Counted from the stretch's first letter, positions 27,594 to 36,000 are shown. The stretch: 64,000 nt of DNA from Vibrio sp. STUT-A11 (GCF_026000435.1 NZ_AP026763.1:2294001-2358000), one strand, 5' to 3'. Notes: generated from the letters alone by a model not told the origin. Translations and numbers: made by a program.

Positions 27594-28754
27594 ATGGCTG
27601 TTCATGTTGGTATTATTGACCAAGACCCAGTGAGGTTGGTTACTCCCCTGTTGGATAATCGCACACTAAGTTCGCATATAGTCTTCATCGGCGACTCAAG
27701 CCAAAAAGAAATGTACAACCGGTTGAGTTCCGTATTAACGCAGCGCGAGATTACCTCCGAATTCTTTGAGATCCCTTCCGCAGTCAATACCTCGTTGATT
27801 AAACAGTCGATTCAGAAATTAGCGAAAGACCTTCATGACCGCGGCGAAGAAGTAAAACTCAATGCCAGCTGTGGCCTCAGACATCGTCTACTTTCTGTTT
27901 ATGAAGTCTTCCGCACTTATCACTGGCCAATCTTTGTGGTTGAACCAAACAGCGACAAATTATGCTGGCTTTACCCTGATGGCCAAGAAGACACCCAGGT
28001 AGAAGACCATATTAAGATTGCCGATTATCTGACTATCTTTGGTGCTCGAGGCGAGTTCCAATACCTTGACCTTCCTCCTCTGCTGGATAAAAAGCTATAC
28101 GATTTAGGTGAACGTTGGGCATCAAACGCTCTTGAGCTTGGCCCTGGCTTAGCGACACTGAACTACCTTGCAACGACTTGCCGTAAAGAGCAGAAGTTGG
28201 ATGTAGAGCTGTCTGAAAAGCAACAAGGCTATCGCGAGCTCAATATGTTGATTAGCGATCTGGTTGAGGCGCACATTGCCACCTACGAAAACGGTATTCT
28301 AACCTTTGCGAATGAAGATGCGCGTCGCTTCTCTAACGGCGAGTGGCTAGAAACTTTGGTGCACAGTACGGTTAAGCAGATTCAAGACACCATGCCAACG
28401 ATTCAAGACCGCTCATTGAACGTTCAGGTCTACCGTAAGCTTGGTGAAAGTGAAGTGCGCAATGAACTTGATGTGGCTACAGTGGTAAACAACAAGCTTC
28501 ACATCATCGAGTGTAAAACAAAGGGTATGCGTGATGACGGCGATGACACGCTGTATAAACTGGAATCACTGCGCGATTTGTTAGGTGGCCTACAAGCTAG
28601 GGCAATGCTGGTCAGCTTCCGTCCGCTACGTCATAACGACATTACTCGTGCCGAAGATCTGGGATTAGCTCTGATTGGTCCTGATGAGCTAAAAGATCTG
28701 AAAACACACCTTACTGCGTGGTTTAAAGCGGCAGGTGGTTCGGACGAAGTTTAA
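27594..28754 (+). CDS. stand-alone CARF-DUF1887 nuclease (Card1/Can2-like, VC1899 orthologue)
   Basis: A 386-residue soluble protein. It closely resembles V. cholerae VC1899, whose structure I recall as PDB 1XMX, and belongs to DUF1887, the family of the type III CRISPR ancillary nucleases Card1/Can2. Residues 1-150 are a CARF-like Rossmann domain (MAVHVGIIDQDPVRLV; KLNASCGLRHRLL at 88-100). A helical/winged linker covers about 165-245. The C-terminal PD-(D/E)xK nuclease shows GEWLE (249-253), NELD (Asp293) and HIIECKTK (Glu306, Lys308), so the catalytic set looks intact. SD AAGGAAAA precedes the ATG. Terminators bracket it, so it is monocistronic. No CRISPR array, cas10 or cyclase is in the window. 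The biological role is unknown. Confidence 0.9.
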   Translation: MAVHVGIIDQDPVRLVTPLLDNRTLSSHIVFIGDSSQKEMYNRLSSVLTQREITSEFFEIPSAVNTSLIKQSIQKLAKDLHDRGEEVKLNASCGLRHRLLSVYEVFRTYHWPIFVVEPNSDKLCWLYPDGQEDTQVEDHIKIADYLTIFGARGEFQYLDLPPLLDKKLYDLGERWASNALELGPGLATLNYLATTCRKEQKLDVELSEKQQGYRELNMLISDLVEAHIATYENGILTFANEDARRFSNGEWLETLVHSTVKQIQDTMPTIQDRSLNVQVYRKLGESEVRNELDVATVVNNKLHIIECKTKGMRDDGDDTLYKLESLRDLLGGLQARAMLVSFRPLRHNDITRAEDLGLALIGPDELKDLKTHLTAWFKAAGGSDEV

Positions 28755-28769
28755 TCATCAACAAAATAC

Positions 28770-28795
28770 AAAAAGCAGTGGAAACGCTGCTTTTT
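28770..28795 (+). terminator. terminator of the CARF nuclease gene
   Basis: AAAAAGCAGTG-GAAA-CGCTGCTTTTT, an 11-bp stem with one G-T pair and a GAAA tetraloop, 16 bp after the stop. Confidence 0.9.
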
Positions 28796-28815
28796 GTCAT
28801 TGTTAGTACAACCAA

Positions 28816-28847
28816 AAGCAAAAAGCCAGAGGTTTCCCCTCTGGCTT
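28816..28847 (-). terminator. udp terminator
   Basis: On the minus strand, AAGCCAGAGG-N5-CCTCTGGCTT is followed by a T-run. It serves udp, which ends at 28879. Confidence 0.88.
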
Positions 28848-28878
28848 GTTCGATTCTCTTGCGTCAATGAAAGACGAA

Positions 28879-29637
28879 TTAAAGCATTTTACGCGCTGCT
28901 TCTACGACAACTTTGATAGAACGAGCTTCTGTCTCTTTCAGAGTTGAGTGATCCGGGATCTCTTTTTGCGTACGGTTGATAATAACACCTGCAACACAAC
29001 CTGCTTTAAGGCCAGAGCTTGCACACATGGTTAGCAGTGTCGCTGACTCCATTTCAAAGTTCAGCACGCCCATGTCTTGCCACTCTTTCATTGAACCTTG
29101 GAAACGCTTAACAACACGGCCAGTAAATGTATCGTAACGTTCTTGGCCTGGGTAGAAAGTATCACTTGATGCTGTTACTCCCATATGAACAGTAGCACCC
29201 GACTCTTCCACAGCGGCTTTCATCGCAGTCGCCACATCAAAATCAGCGACCGCAGGGAACTCCATTGGCGCGAAGTGCAGGCTAGCACCATCCAGACGAA
29301 CAGAACCAGTCGTCACAATCATGTCACCAACGTTTACGTTTGGTTGGATAGCGCCAGTGGTACCAACGCGGAGGAAAGTACGTACGCCAAGCTGAGCTAA
29401 CTCTTCAACCGCAATAGAAGTCGAAGGGCCACCAATACCAGTTGAACAAACCACAACAGGCTTACCGTCCAACTCTGCACGGTATAGCGTGTATTCACGT
29501 TGGCTTGCAAGAAATACTGGGTTCTCCATTTGCTCTGCGATTTTTTGCACGCGGGCAGGATCACCTGGAATAATGGCTAGAGTCGCACCATTAAGATCAG
29601 CTTCAGTAACACCTAGATGGAATACAGCTTGAGACAT
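28879..29637 (-). CDS. udp: uridine phosphorylase
   Basis: A 252-residue cytosolic homohexameric enzyme that splits uridine with phosphate into uracil and ribose-1-phosphate. Motifs include LAIIPGDPARVQKIAEQM (about 21-38), the phosphate-binding FLRVGTTGAIQPNV (about 89) and NFEMESATLLTM (about 192). The length equals E. coli Udp (253). Upstream are two CRP-like sites 52 bp apart, the layout of CRP/CytR-regulated nucleoside catabolic genes. Confidence 0.97.
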   Translation of the reverse strand: MSQAVFHLGVTEADLNGATLAIIPGDPARVQKIAEQMENPVFLASQREYTLYRAELDGKPVVVCSTGIGGPSTSIAVEELAQLGVRTFLRVGTTGAIQPNVNVGDMIVTTGSVRLDGASLHFAPMEFPAVADFDVATAMKAAVEESGATVHMGVTASSDTFYPGQERYDTFTGRVVKRFQGSMKEWQDMGVLNFEMESATLLTMCASSGLKAGCVAGVIINRTQKEIPDHSTLKETEARSIKVVVEAARKML

Positions 29638-29732
29638 AAGTCGCTCCTTATTGTGGCTTATTTTTTCGGCAATAAGCTCATTAATCTGTGGTTGGGTACA
29701 GAAGAACTGTATCGAACCTTAACGGGATATAT

Positions 29733-29748
29733 AGTGATATCAGTCACA
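29733..29748 (-). promoter_or_regulatory. CRP site 1 of udp
   Basis: On the minus strand, TGTGA-CTGATA-TCACT matches 9 of 10 specified CRP consensus positions. The centre is about 103 bp before the udp start codon. E. coli udp is activated by CRP and repressed by CytR (established); function here is inferred. Confidence 0.7.
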
Positions 29749-29784
29749 CCAACAAAATGTAATTCCATACCACTTTCACATAAA

Positions 29785-29800
29785 ATAGATCATGGTCACA
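29785..29800 (-). promoter_or_regulatory. weaker CRP site 2 of udp
   Basis: On the minus strand, TGTGA-CCATGA-TCTAT has one perfect half-site. Its centre is 52 bp upstream of site 1, the spacing used when CytR is held between two CRP dimers. The rest of the 310-bp gap to the next gene holds no gene. Confidence 0.45.
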
Positions 29801-29890
29801 TTTTTATTGAAACAAAAACATAGTTGCATATTAAATGAGAGGCTATGGACGCCTGACTATCAATCAGGAAAATATTGAGTCTAGGGAAAC

Positions 29891-29922
29891 AAAAAACCCG
29901 AGACACTCTCATGTTCCGGGTT
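29891..29922 (-). terminator. terminator of the P-type ATPase gene
   Basis: On the minus strand, AACCCG pairs with CGGGTT around a loop of about 20 nt, followed by a T-run (TTTTTTG). Confidence 0.75.
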
Positions 29923-29948
29923 AAATATAGTGCAACTTTGTTTCATTA

Positions 29949-32252
29949 CTACCTGTGTTTCGACTTAAAGCGTAACAGTCGCAGGGCATTCAGCGTGACT
30001 AAAGCCGTCGCCCCGCTGTCTGCCAGTACCGCCATCCAAAGTCCAGTAATACCAAACAAGCTCGTCACAAGAAAAACGCCTTTCAGGCCAAGTGCTAACG
30101 CAACGTTCTGGCGAATATTGTTCATTGTCGCACGTGACAATTCGATCATTGCTGGTAGTTCTGACAGACGATTATGAGTCAGAGCCGCATCTGCCGTTTC
30201 AAGTGCCACGTCTGTCCCGCCTCCCATGGCAATACCAATACTGGAAGCCTTCATCGCTGGCGCATCGTTGATTCCATCTCCCAACATTGCAACGGTATGC
30301 TGCTTCGAAAGCATTTCAACATAATGTACTTTGTCGGCAGGCAACAAACTGGCTTGATAATCTAACCCTATTTGATTGGCGATGGCTTCCGCGCTACGAG
30401 GGTTATCTCCCGTTAACATCACAGAGCTGATACCTAACCCTTTCAGAGCAGAAACGGTAAGTTGCGCATCTTCACGTAACGTATCCTGCCAGGTAATCAA
30501 ACCCACGATTTTCTGCTCAAAGCGCACAATAACCACTGTTTTCCCCGACGATTCCAGATCAGTAACCTGATCTTGTATATCTTGGGAAAGCTGAAATTCC
30601 GCTTTCGACGGGGCTATTACCTGAATTAACTTACCTTCCACGAGCCCTGTTATGCCCGAGCCAACCTGCACAGTTTTTTCGCTTGCTTCTGGTATTGTGA
30701 TACCCAACTCTTTGGCCTTATTGACCAACGATACGGCTAATGGGTGACTTGACCCCACTTCAATCGACGCAGTATGGCTCATTAACTGCTCTTTAGTTAC
30801 GCCATATGCCAACACATCGGTGACTTTTGGCTTACCCTCGGTCAGCGTACCGGTTTTATCAAAAGCCACCGACTCCACTTTCCCAAGCAACTCTAATGCG
30901 GCACCGCCTTTGATTAATGCACCGCGACGAGCTCCCGCCGCTAAACCTGAAGTAATCGCAGCTGGTGTCGAGATAACCAAAGCGCACGGACAAGCGATCA
31001 GCAGCAGTGCCAACCCACGGTAAATCCAAGTCTCCCAAGGTTGAGCAAACAGCACTGGCGGAGCAACAACGACCACCAACGACACTAACATCATTAACGG
31101 CGTATACCATCGGCTGAACTTATCTAAGAAACGTTCCAGCGGGGCTTTTCGTGATTCTGCCTCTTCAATCAAATGTAAGATGCGATCAATCGCATTATCG
31201 CCCTGACGAGAAGTAACTTGCACCTGCACTACCTTATCGACAACCACGGCACCCGCCATGATTTTGCCGCCTTCTTCGTATTCAACGGGCACGGATTCTC
31301 CAGTCAGCGCGCTTTCATCAAAGCTGGCCATTGAGTTCATTAGTATGCCGTCGGCAGGCATACGACCTCCGGGCGCTACTTCAATTACATCTCCTGGCTG
31401 CAGTTGAGAGGCTGGTACTTCTTTGCGCACCCCCTCTTGAATCAAGATCGTGTTTTCAGGAACCAAATCCATCAGGGCCTGAATACCACTACGAGCACGC
31501 GATGATGCATACGCTTCTAACTTTTCACCAATAAGGAAAAGCAATAGCACCATCGCCGCTTCTGCGGTTTCACCTAAATATAATGCGCCTAACGCTGCAA
31601 CGCTCATGAGGGTTTCAATCGCAAACGGCGTTCCCCCTTTTGCTAACTTCACCGCTTTGCGTGCGATAGGAAACAGGCCAAGCAGACAGGTGAGAGTGAA
31701 TATCCATGAGCTCACTTGAGGGCTCACATTGGCAACCACAGCAGCGACTAACATGGCTATAGAGATAGACAAAATTTGCAAATTGTCTGAAATAACACCG
31801 CGCCAACCTTTAATTTGATTTTTCTTCATTGGTTTATCGAGTGACGCAAGTGGAAAGCCCGTCTGACGAGCGGTTTGTTCAATAAGAGAGGTAAGTGAAT
31901 GGTTGTCGAAATCCACGATCAGTTTCTCAGTAGAAAACAACACTTTTGCATTGCTGACACCGTCTAAACTGGTAATGGCTTTTTCAAGCTTTAAAGCACA
32001 GGACGGACAGTCCATATCAGAGACCAGCCAACTATTGCGGATAGAAGCATTGGACAGTTTTTCGGGGGCTTCTTCTTCGGGGGAATCTGAACTGCAACCG
32101 CCGCCACTGCAGCAAGCGCTTTCTGTTGTATCAACAGAGGCTTGGGTAATATTAGCTGTCGGTTTGGTTGGCTCACAACAGGAGTCACTCGCCCCTAACG
32201 GCACCGCCAATTTGATTTTGCCTGATTGGCAACCTTGATGTTTCGTACACAT
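29949..32252 (-). CDS. zntA: Zn/Cd/Pb-exporting P1B-type ATPase
   Basis: A 767-residue inner-membrane metal efflux pump. A Cys/His-rich tail (MCTKHQGC, DSCCEP, SACCSGGGCSS) precedes an HMA domain with MDCPSC (about 80). Membrane helices follow, with the ion motif ACPCALVISTP (about 420), phosphorylation site DKTGTLTEGKPK (about 464) and the hinge MLGDGINDAPAM. The CPC motif plus this overall type fits P1B-2 (Zn/Cd/Pb); a copper pump is less likely. The frame opens at 32291, but the MerR-type promoter puts transcription start near 32287, and GGAG precedes the ATG at 32252, so I start there. Confidence 0.9.
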   Translation of the reverse strand: MCTKHQGCQSGKIKLAVPLGASDSCCEPTKPTANITQASVDTTESACCSGGGCSSDSPEEEAPEKLSNASIRNSWLVSDMDCPSCALKLEKAITSLDGVSNAKVLFSTEKLIVDFDNHSLTSLIEQTARQTGFPLASLDKPMKKNQIKGWRGVISDNLQILSISIAMLVAAVVANVSPQVSSWIFTLTCLLGLFPIARKAVKLAKGGTPFAIETLMSVAALGALYLGETAEAAMVLLLFLIGEKLEAYASSRARSGIQALMDLVPENTILIQEGVRKEVPASQLQPGDVIEVAPGGRMPADGILMNSMASFDESALTGESVPVEYEEGGKIMAGAVVVDKVVQVQVTSRQGDNAIDRILHLIEEAESRKAPLERFLDKFSRWYTPLMMLVSLVVVVAPPVLFAQPWETWIYRGLALLLIACPCALVISTPAAITSGLAAGARRGALIKGGAALELLGKVESVAFDKTGTLTEGKPKVTDVLAYGVTKEQLMSHTASIEVGSSHPLAVSLVNKAKELGITIPEASEKTVQVGSGITGLVEGKLIQVIAPSKAEFQLSQDIQDQVTDLESSGKTVVIVRFEQKIVGLITWQDTLREDAQLTVSALKGLGISSVMLTGDNPRSAEAIANQIGLDYQASLLPADKVHYVEMLSKQHTVAMLGDGINDAPAMKASSIGIAMGGGTDVALETADAALTHNRLSELPAMIELSRATMNNIRQNVALALGLKGVFLVTSLFGITGLWMAVLADSGATALVTLNALRLLRFKSKHR

Positions 32253-32293
32253 ACGTCGCTCCTTACTGGTGAAAAGCTCTTCATCTAACAATA

Positions 32294-32325
32294 AGGATAA
32301 ACCTTAGAGTAAGCTCCAAGGTCAA
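32294..32325 (-). promoter_or_regulatory. MerR-family promoter/operator of zntA
   Basis: On the minus strand, -35 TTGACC and -10 TATCCT are separated by an over-long 20-bp spacer, as in MerR-activated promoters. The 22-bp dyad ACCTTGGAG-N4-CTCTAAGGT (32301-32322) fills the spacer. This indicates control by a ZntR/CueR-like regulator, whose gene is not in the window. Confidence 0.8.
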
Positions 32326-32381
32326 GTAGATTTACTAAAAATCTTTTTCTAGCTAAAACTAAAAAAACTCACACTAAAAAC

Positions 32382-32406
32382 AAAAAGACGCCAGTGCGCC
32401 TTTTTG
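32382..32406. terminator. terminator after the CBS gene
   Basis: AAAAAG-A-CGC / GCG-C-CTTTTT around CAGT, with one mismatch. It lies 22 bp beyond the CBS gene stop, on the minus strand. Confidence 0.6.
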
Positions 32407-32427
32407 TTTATTTTGATGTTCCGAGGT

Positions 32428-32847
32428 TTATACCGGATGCATGAAACACTCATCAAGCGTCACACCGATAGCTCTGAGTACGTCACGTCTGGTTATAATC
32501 CCAACTAACTTTCCTTTATCATCAACCACGGGATAAACTTTGGGTTTACCAACTTTCATCATATCCGCCAAATCGATGATCGACATTTCTGGCGAGACCG
32601 AAAGTACATCATCATGCATACATTCTTGAACCGTATGTGTGTCTTGGCAGTGATAACTTGCTTTAACCAATTTATCCAACAAGTCCTGTTCTGATAAGAA
32701 TCCCACTACCTTTTTATTCTCATCGATAACTGGCCCACCGAGATTGACACTTTTCATTACCTTGTTCAAAGCGGCTGTAAGCGACATATCTTTGGTGAAG
32801 GTCACTGCTTGCAACGTCATGTAATCTTTTACTTTTAATGAAGCCAT
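32428..32847 (-). CDS. CBS-pair domain protein
   Basis: A 139-residue protein that is essentially two CBS motifs (residues about 8-62 and 73-130). VKDYMTLQAVTFTKDMSLTA opens the first, and VYPVVDDKGKLVGIITRRDV closes the second. CBS pairs bind adenosine nucleotides and regulate partner proteins; with no effector domain, this one must act in trans or serve as a nucleotide sensor. It is monocistronic between terminators. The partner is unknown. Confidence 0.88.
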   Translation of the reverse strand: MASLKVKDYMTLQAVTFTKDMSLTAALNKVMKSVNLGGPVIDENKKVVGFLSEQDLLDKLVKASYHCQDTHTVQECMHDDVLSVSPEMSIIDLADMMKVGKPKVYPVVDDKGKLVGIITRRDVLRAIGVTLDECFMHPV

Positions 32848-32986
32848 TCTTATCTCCTTAACACCATTTCTTGCGGCCTTAAGGTAAGTGTCGTCTAATT
32901 TTTTGATTTTACTAAATGGAAAGTGCCAATTTTGCTTATAGCCTTAGTCTATTAATCTTTACTCTAAATGAGAAAGAGAACAAACA

Positions 32987-33017
32987 TAAAAAAACCAGTC
33001 AGAGGAACTGACTGGCT
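32987..33017 (-). terminator. terminator of the flavoprotein gene
   Basis: On the minus strand, CCAGTCAG-N5-CTGACTGG is followed by seven T residues. Confidence 0.9.
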
Positions 33018-33043
33018 TTAGGAGCTTGATAAAGGTGGTTAAA

Positions 33044-34663
33044 TTAATCGTTTTCCATCGCAGCAACAATATCGCGTGCGACTGCTTCCGCGACTTTGAT
33101 ACCGTCGATACCAGCAGACAGAATGCCACCAGCATAACCAGCACCTTCTCCCGCTGGATAGAAACCCTTCAAGTTGATGCTCTGGAAGTCTTTACCACGT
33201 TTAATACATACCGGTGAAGAAGTACGAGTTTCCACACCCGTTAACAGGCCATCATCTGAAGCAAATCCTTTGATCTTGCGGTCAAAAGCAGGGATCGCTT
33301 CACGAATCGCTTCAATTGCGAACGGTGGTAGTGCTTTCGACAAATCAGTCAGTTTAATGCCCGGTGTGAATGATGGTTCCACATCACCCAACTCACTTGG
33401 ATCGCGACCTTTCAGGAAATCACCAATCTTCTGTGCTGGCGCGTCGTACGTCTCACCACCTAGCGTGTAAGCGCCAGATTCCAACTCACGCTGCAAGCGG
33501 ATACCTGCAAGCGGATCACCCGGGTAATCCAATTCTGGCGAGATGCCTACAACAATCGCACTGTTCGCGTTACGCTCTGAACGAGAGTATTGGCTCATAC
33601 CGTTGGTTACTACGCGGCCTTCTTCAGACGTAGCTGCAACCACAGTACCACCCGGACACATACAGAAGCTGTAAACAGTACGGCCATTCTTACAGTGGTG
33701 CACCAGTTTGTAATCCGCAGCACCAAGAATCGGATTACCAGCATTTGGACCAAAGCGCGCTTCATCAATCATCGATTGCTTGTGCTCAATACGGAAACCA
33801 ACCGAGAATGGTTTTGCTTCCATGTAAACGCCACGATCATGCAACATTTCAAAAGTGTCACGAGCACTATGACCAACCGCAAGAACGATGTGGCGAGACT
33901 TGATTTCTTCACCATTAGATAGCGTTACACCCGTAATCTGACCATCTTCCATGTGAAGATCATCCACACGTGTGCTAAAGCGGATTTCACCACCCAGTTC
34001 GATGATTTTCGCGCGCATTTTCTCGATCATCGTAACCAGTTTAAAGGTACCGATGTGCGGCTTACTTACGTAAAGAATTTCTTCTGGTGCACCCGCATCG
34101 ACAAATTCAGTGATCACTTTACGACCGTAGAAGTTTGGATCTTTTACCTGACTGTAAAGCTTGCCGTCAGAGAACGTACCTGCTCCGCCCTCACCAAACT
34201 GCACGTTTGACTCTGTGTTTAGCGCACGCTTGCGCCAAAAACCGAACGTGTCTTTAGTACGTTCACGTACTTCTTTGCCACGCTCAACAATGATTGGGTT
34301 AAAGCCCATTTGAGCCAAAACCAGACCAGCAAACAAACCACAAGGACCGAAGCCGATAACCACAGGGCGCTCTTTCAGGCTTTCAGGTGCTTTCGCGACA
34401 AATTTGTACTCCATATCTGGAGTTTGGCGAACATGTGGGTCTTTGGTAAACTTCTCTAGCAGCGCCGCTTCATCACCTTCAACAATGATGTCTAGCGTGT
34501 AGATCAGCTGAATATTGGTTTTCTTACGAGCATCGTAGCCGCGTCTAAAGACGTTAAAAGAGATAACTTTCTCAGCAGGAATGCCAAGCTTTTTAGTGAT
34601 CGCGTCTAATAGCGCGCCTTCCTCATGGTCTAGAGGAAGTCTAATTTCATTAATACGAATCAT
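33044..34663 (-). CDS. NAD(P)/FAD-dependent oxidoreductase (COG2509)
   Basis: A 539-residue flavoprotein. MIRINEIRLPLDHEEGAL is the family N-terminus. A small ferredoxin-like domain (about 1-85) precedes the FAD Rossmann motif VVIGFGPCGLFAGLVLAQMG (about 102). Further landmarks are NVQFGEGGAGTFSDGKL, YSFCMCPGGTVVAA and a C-terminal GEGAGYAGGILSAG flavin motif. The frame continues to a TTG at 34696, but the conserved start is the ATG at 34663. The reaction is unknown; relatives are labelled only as FAD-dependent dehydrogenases. It is monocistronic. Confidence 0.85.
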   Translation of the reverse strand: MIRINEIRLPLDHEEGALLDAITKKLGIPAEKVISFNVFRRGYDARKKTNIQLIYTLDIIVEGDEAALLEKFTKDPHVRQTPDMEYKFVAKAPESLKERPVVIGFGPCGLFAGLVLAQMGFNPIIVERGKEVRERTKDTFGFWRKRALNTESNVQFGEGGAGTFSDGKLYSQVKDPNFYGRKVITEFVDAGAPEEILYVSKPHIGTFKLVTMIEKMRAKIIELGGEIRFSTRVDDLHMEDGQITGVTLSNGEEIKSRHIVLAVGHSARDTFEMLHDRGVYMEAKPFSVGFRIEHKQSMIDEARFGPNAGNPILGAADYKLVHHCKNGRTVYSFCMCPGGTVVAATSEEGRVVTNGMSQYSRSERNANSAIVVGISPELDYPGDPLAGIRLQRELESGAYTLGGETYDAPAQKIGDFLKGRDPSELGDVEPSFTPGIKLTDLSKALPPFAIEAIREAIPAFDRKIKGFASDDGLLTGVETRTSSPVCIKRGKDFQSINLKGFYPAGEGAGYAGGILSAGIDGIKVAEAVARDIVAAMEND

Positions 34664-34871
34664 ATCGATGTCTCGGGTAGTTGGTGTCTTAGCCAAAACC
34701 CTGCGAAATACAGGGTCAGCTCACAATGGCGCGCATTTTACGAGAAATTGAATTGTCTGTCATACTAAATCAAAGTGAGAGGGGCTATTTAACCTATCGA
34801 ATGTTGAATTTTACCTTGGGACGAGTATTATCCCCTTTCTTTGATTTTGACTAACTTAAGAGCGGATTATC

Positions 34872-35195
34872 ATGGCATTTGTCGTAACCGATAACTGTAT
34901 CCAATGTAAATACACTGACTGTGTCGCAGTGTGCCCGGCTGATGCCTTTCACGAAGGGCCAAACTTCATGGTAATCAACCCAATAGAGTGTATCGACTGC
35001 GGCTTGTGTGTTGACGAGTGTGACGCTCATGCGATTTTTCAGGAAGATGAAGTCCCAGAAGATCAACAAATCTATACGGCATTAAATGCAGAGCTTGCTG
35101 AGATTTGGCCAGTACAGACTGAGGTAAAACCAGCAATGGAAGACGCCGAGAAATGGAACGGCGTGCCAAACAAGCTAGATATGTTGGAAAAATAA
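34872..35195 (+). CDS. fdxA: seven-iron ferredoxin FdxA
   Basis: A 107-residue electron carrier. The cysteine sets C9-C12-C17-C21 and C40-C43-C46-C50 fit a [3Fe-4S][4Fe-4S] ferredoxin of the FdxA/Azotobacter type, and the long C-terminal tail to residue 107 is typical. Cytoplasmic; the partner is unknown. The divergent neighbour is the flavoprotein and the convergent neighbour is the methyltransferase. Confidence 0.95.
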   Translation: MAFVVTDNCIQCKYTDCVAVCPADAFHEGPNFMVINPIECIDCGLCVDECDAHAIFQEDEVPEDQQIYTALNAELAEIWPVQTEVKPAMEDAEKWNGVPNKLDMLEK

Positions 35196-35210
35196 AAGCA
35201 TCCAAAACGA

Positions 35211-35244
35211 AAAAAGCGTAATAACCGAAGTTGTTACGCTTTTT
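35211..35244. terminator. bidirectional terminator fdxA / SpoU methyltransferase
   Basis: AAAAAGCGTAA-TAAC-CGAA-GTTG-TTACGCTTTTT, a long stem with flanking A and T runs between convergent genes. Confidence 0.9.
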
Positions 35245-35265
35245 TTGTCTTTCAATTTCGCTGAA

Positions 35266-36000
35266 TTAGCTGTGTTGACGACGCATATTGTCCAAAATGA
35301 TGCCAGTCGCCATGGCAACGTTAAGCGACTCTGCACCACCAAAAGCTGGAATGGTGACTTTGTCAGTCACGAATTTCGACGCTTCTTCACGCACACCGTG
35401 TGATTCACTGCCCATCAGTAAGATACCTTCGGCAGAGAAATCGGTTTTATGCACGCTTTCCCCTTCCAGAAACGCGCCGTAGACTGGCAAGTTCGCTTGT
35501 TCTAAGTAGCTAGGCAGGTCGACAAGACTAACCTGAACTCGGCCAAAGCTGCCCATCGTCGCACTGATGGTTTTAGGATTGTACGGATCCGCACAGTCCG
35601 AACTCGCAATAATGTGCTTAATGCCATACCAATCCGCGACGCGAATGATGGTACCTAAGTTACCCGGATCAGACACGCCATCCAATGCAATCATCAAGCC
35701 TTTCGCCTGAGGCACTTTCGTACTTGGAATTTCTACGACCGCAATTGCCGCGTTGTTACTAACCAGCGTACTGGCTTTGGTCAGGTCGTCCAGTGATGCT
35801 TCGATGCAGTCAAAGTGACCAAGCTCTTGACGGTGCTGTTCAAGAAATTCCGCGGTAGCAAAAATCTGTTTAACCGTTAACGAACTCGTTGCTAACTCCA
35901 GTACGTTCTTTTCACCCTGAACCAGAAATAAGCCGTGCGCTTTACGTTGCTTCTTTTGACCCAAAGCACGAAGCAGTTTTAATTGGTTTTTTGAAATCAT
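35266..36000 (-). CDS. SpoU/TrmH-family RNA 2'-O-methyltransferase
   Basis: A 244-residue SPOUT methyltransferase. The N-terminal substrate-binding domain (about 1-90) includes LFLVQGEKNVLELA. The catalytic knot carries motif 1 DPGNLGTIIRVADW (about 111), motif 2 LLMGSESHGVREE (about 191) and motif 3 AESLNVAMATGIIL (about 222). It uses S-adenosylmethionine to methylate a ribose in tRNA or rRNA; the target cannot be decided from sequence. The length and N-terminal domain suggest an RlmB/TsnR-like rRNA enzyme. Confidence 0.88.
   Translation of the reverse strand: MISKNQLKLLRALGQKKQRKAHGLFLVQGEKNVLELATSSLTVKQIFATAEFLEQHRQELGHFDCIEASLDDLTKASTLVSNNAAIAVVEIPSTKVPQAKGLMIALDGVSDPGNLGTIIRVADWYGIKHIIASSDCADPYNPKTISATMGSFGRVQVSLVDLPSYLEQANLPVYGAFLEGESVHKTDFSAEGILLMGSESHGVREEASKFVTDKVTIPAFGGAESLNVAMATGIILDNMRRQHS

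Noticed and set aside
27440..28880. CRISPR array or cas genes around the CARF nuclease
   Set aside because: Both flanks were read; no direct-repeat array and no cas-like frame are present.
32253..32291. 13-residue extension of the P-type ATPase to 32291
   Set aside because: The ATG at 32291 lies upstream of the transcription start predicted from the MerR-type promoter, and the ATG at 32252 has GGAG.
34664..34696. TTG start extending the flavoprotein by 11 residues
   Set aside because: The conserved N-terminus MIRINEIRLPL begins at the ATG at 34663.
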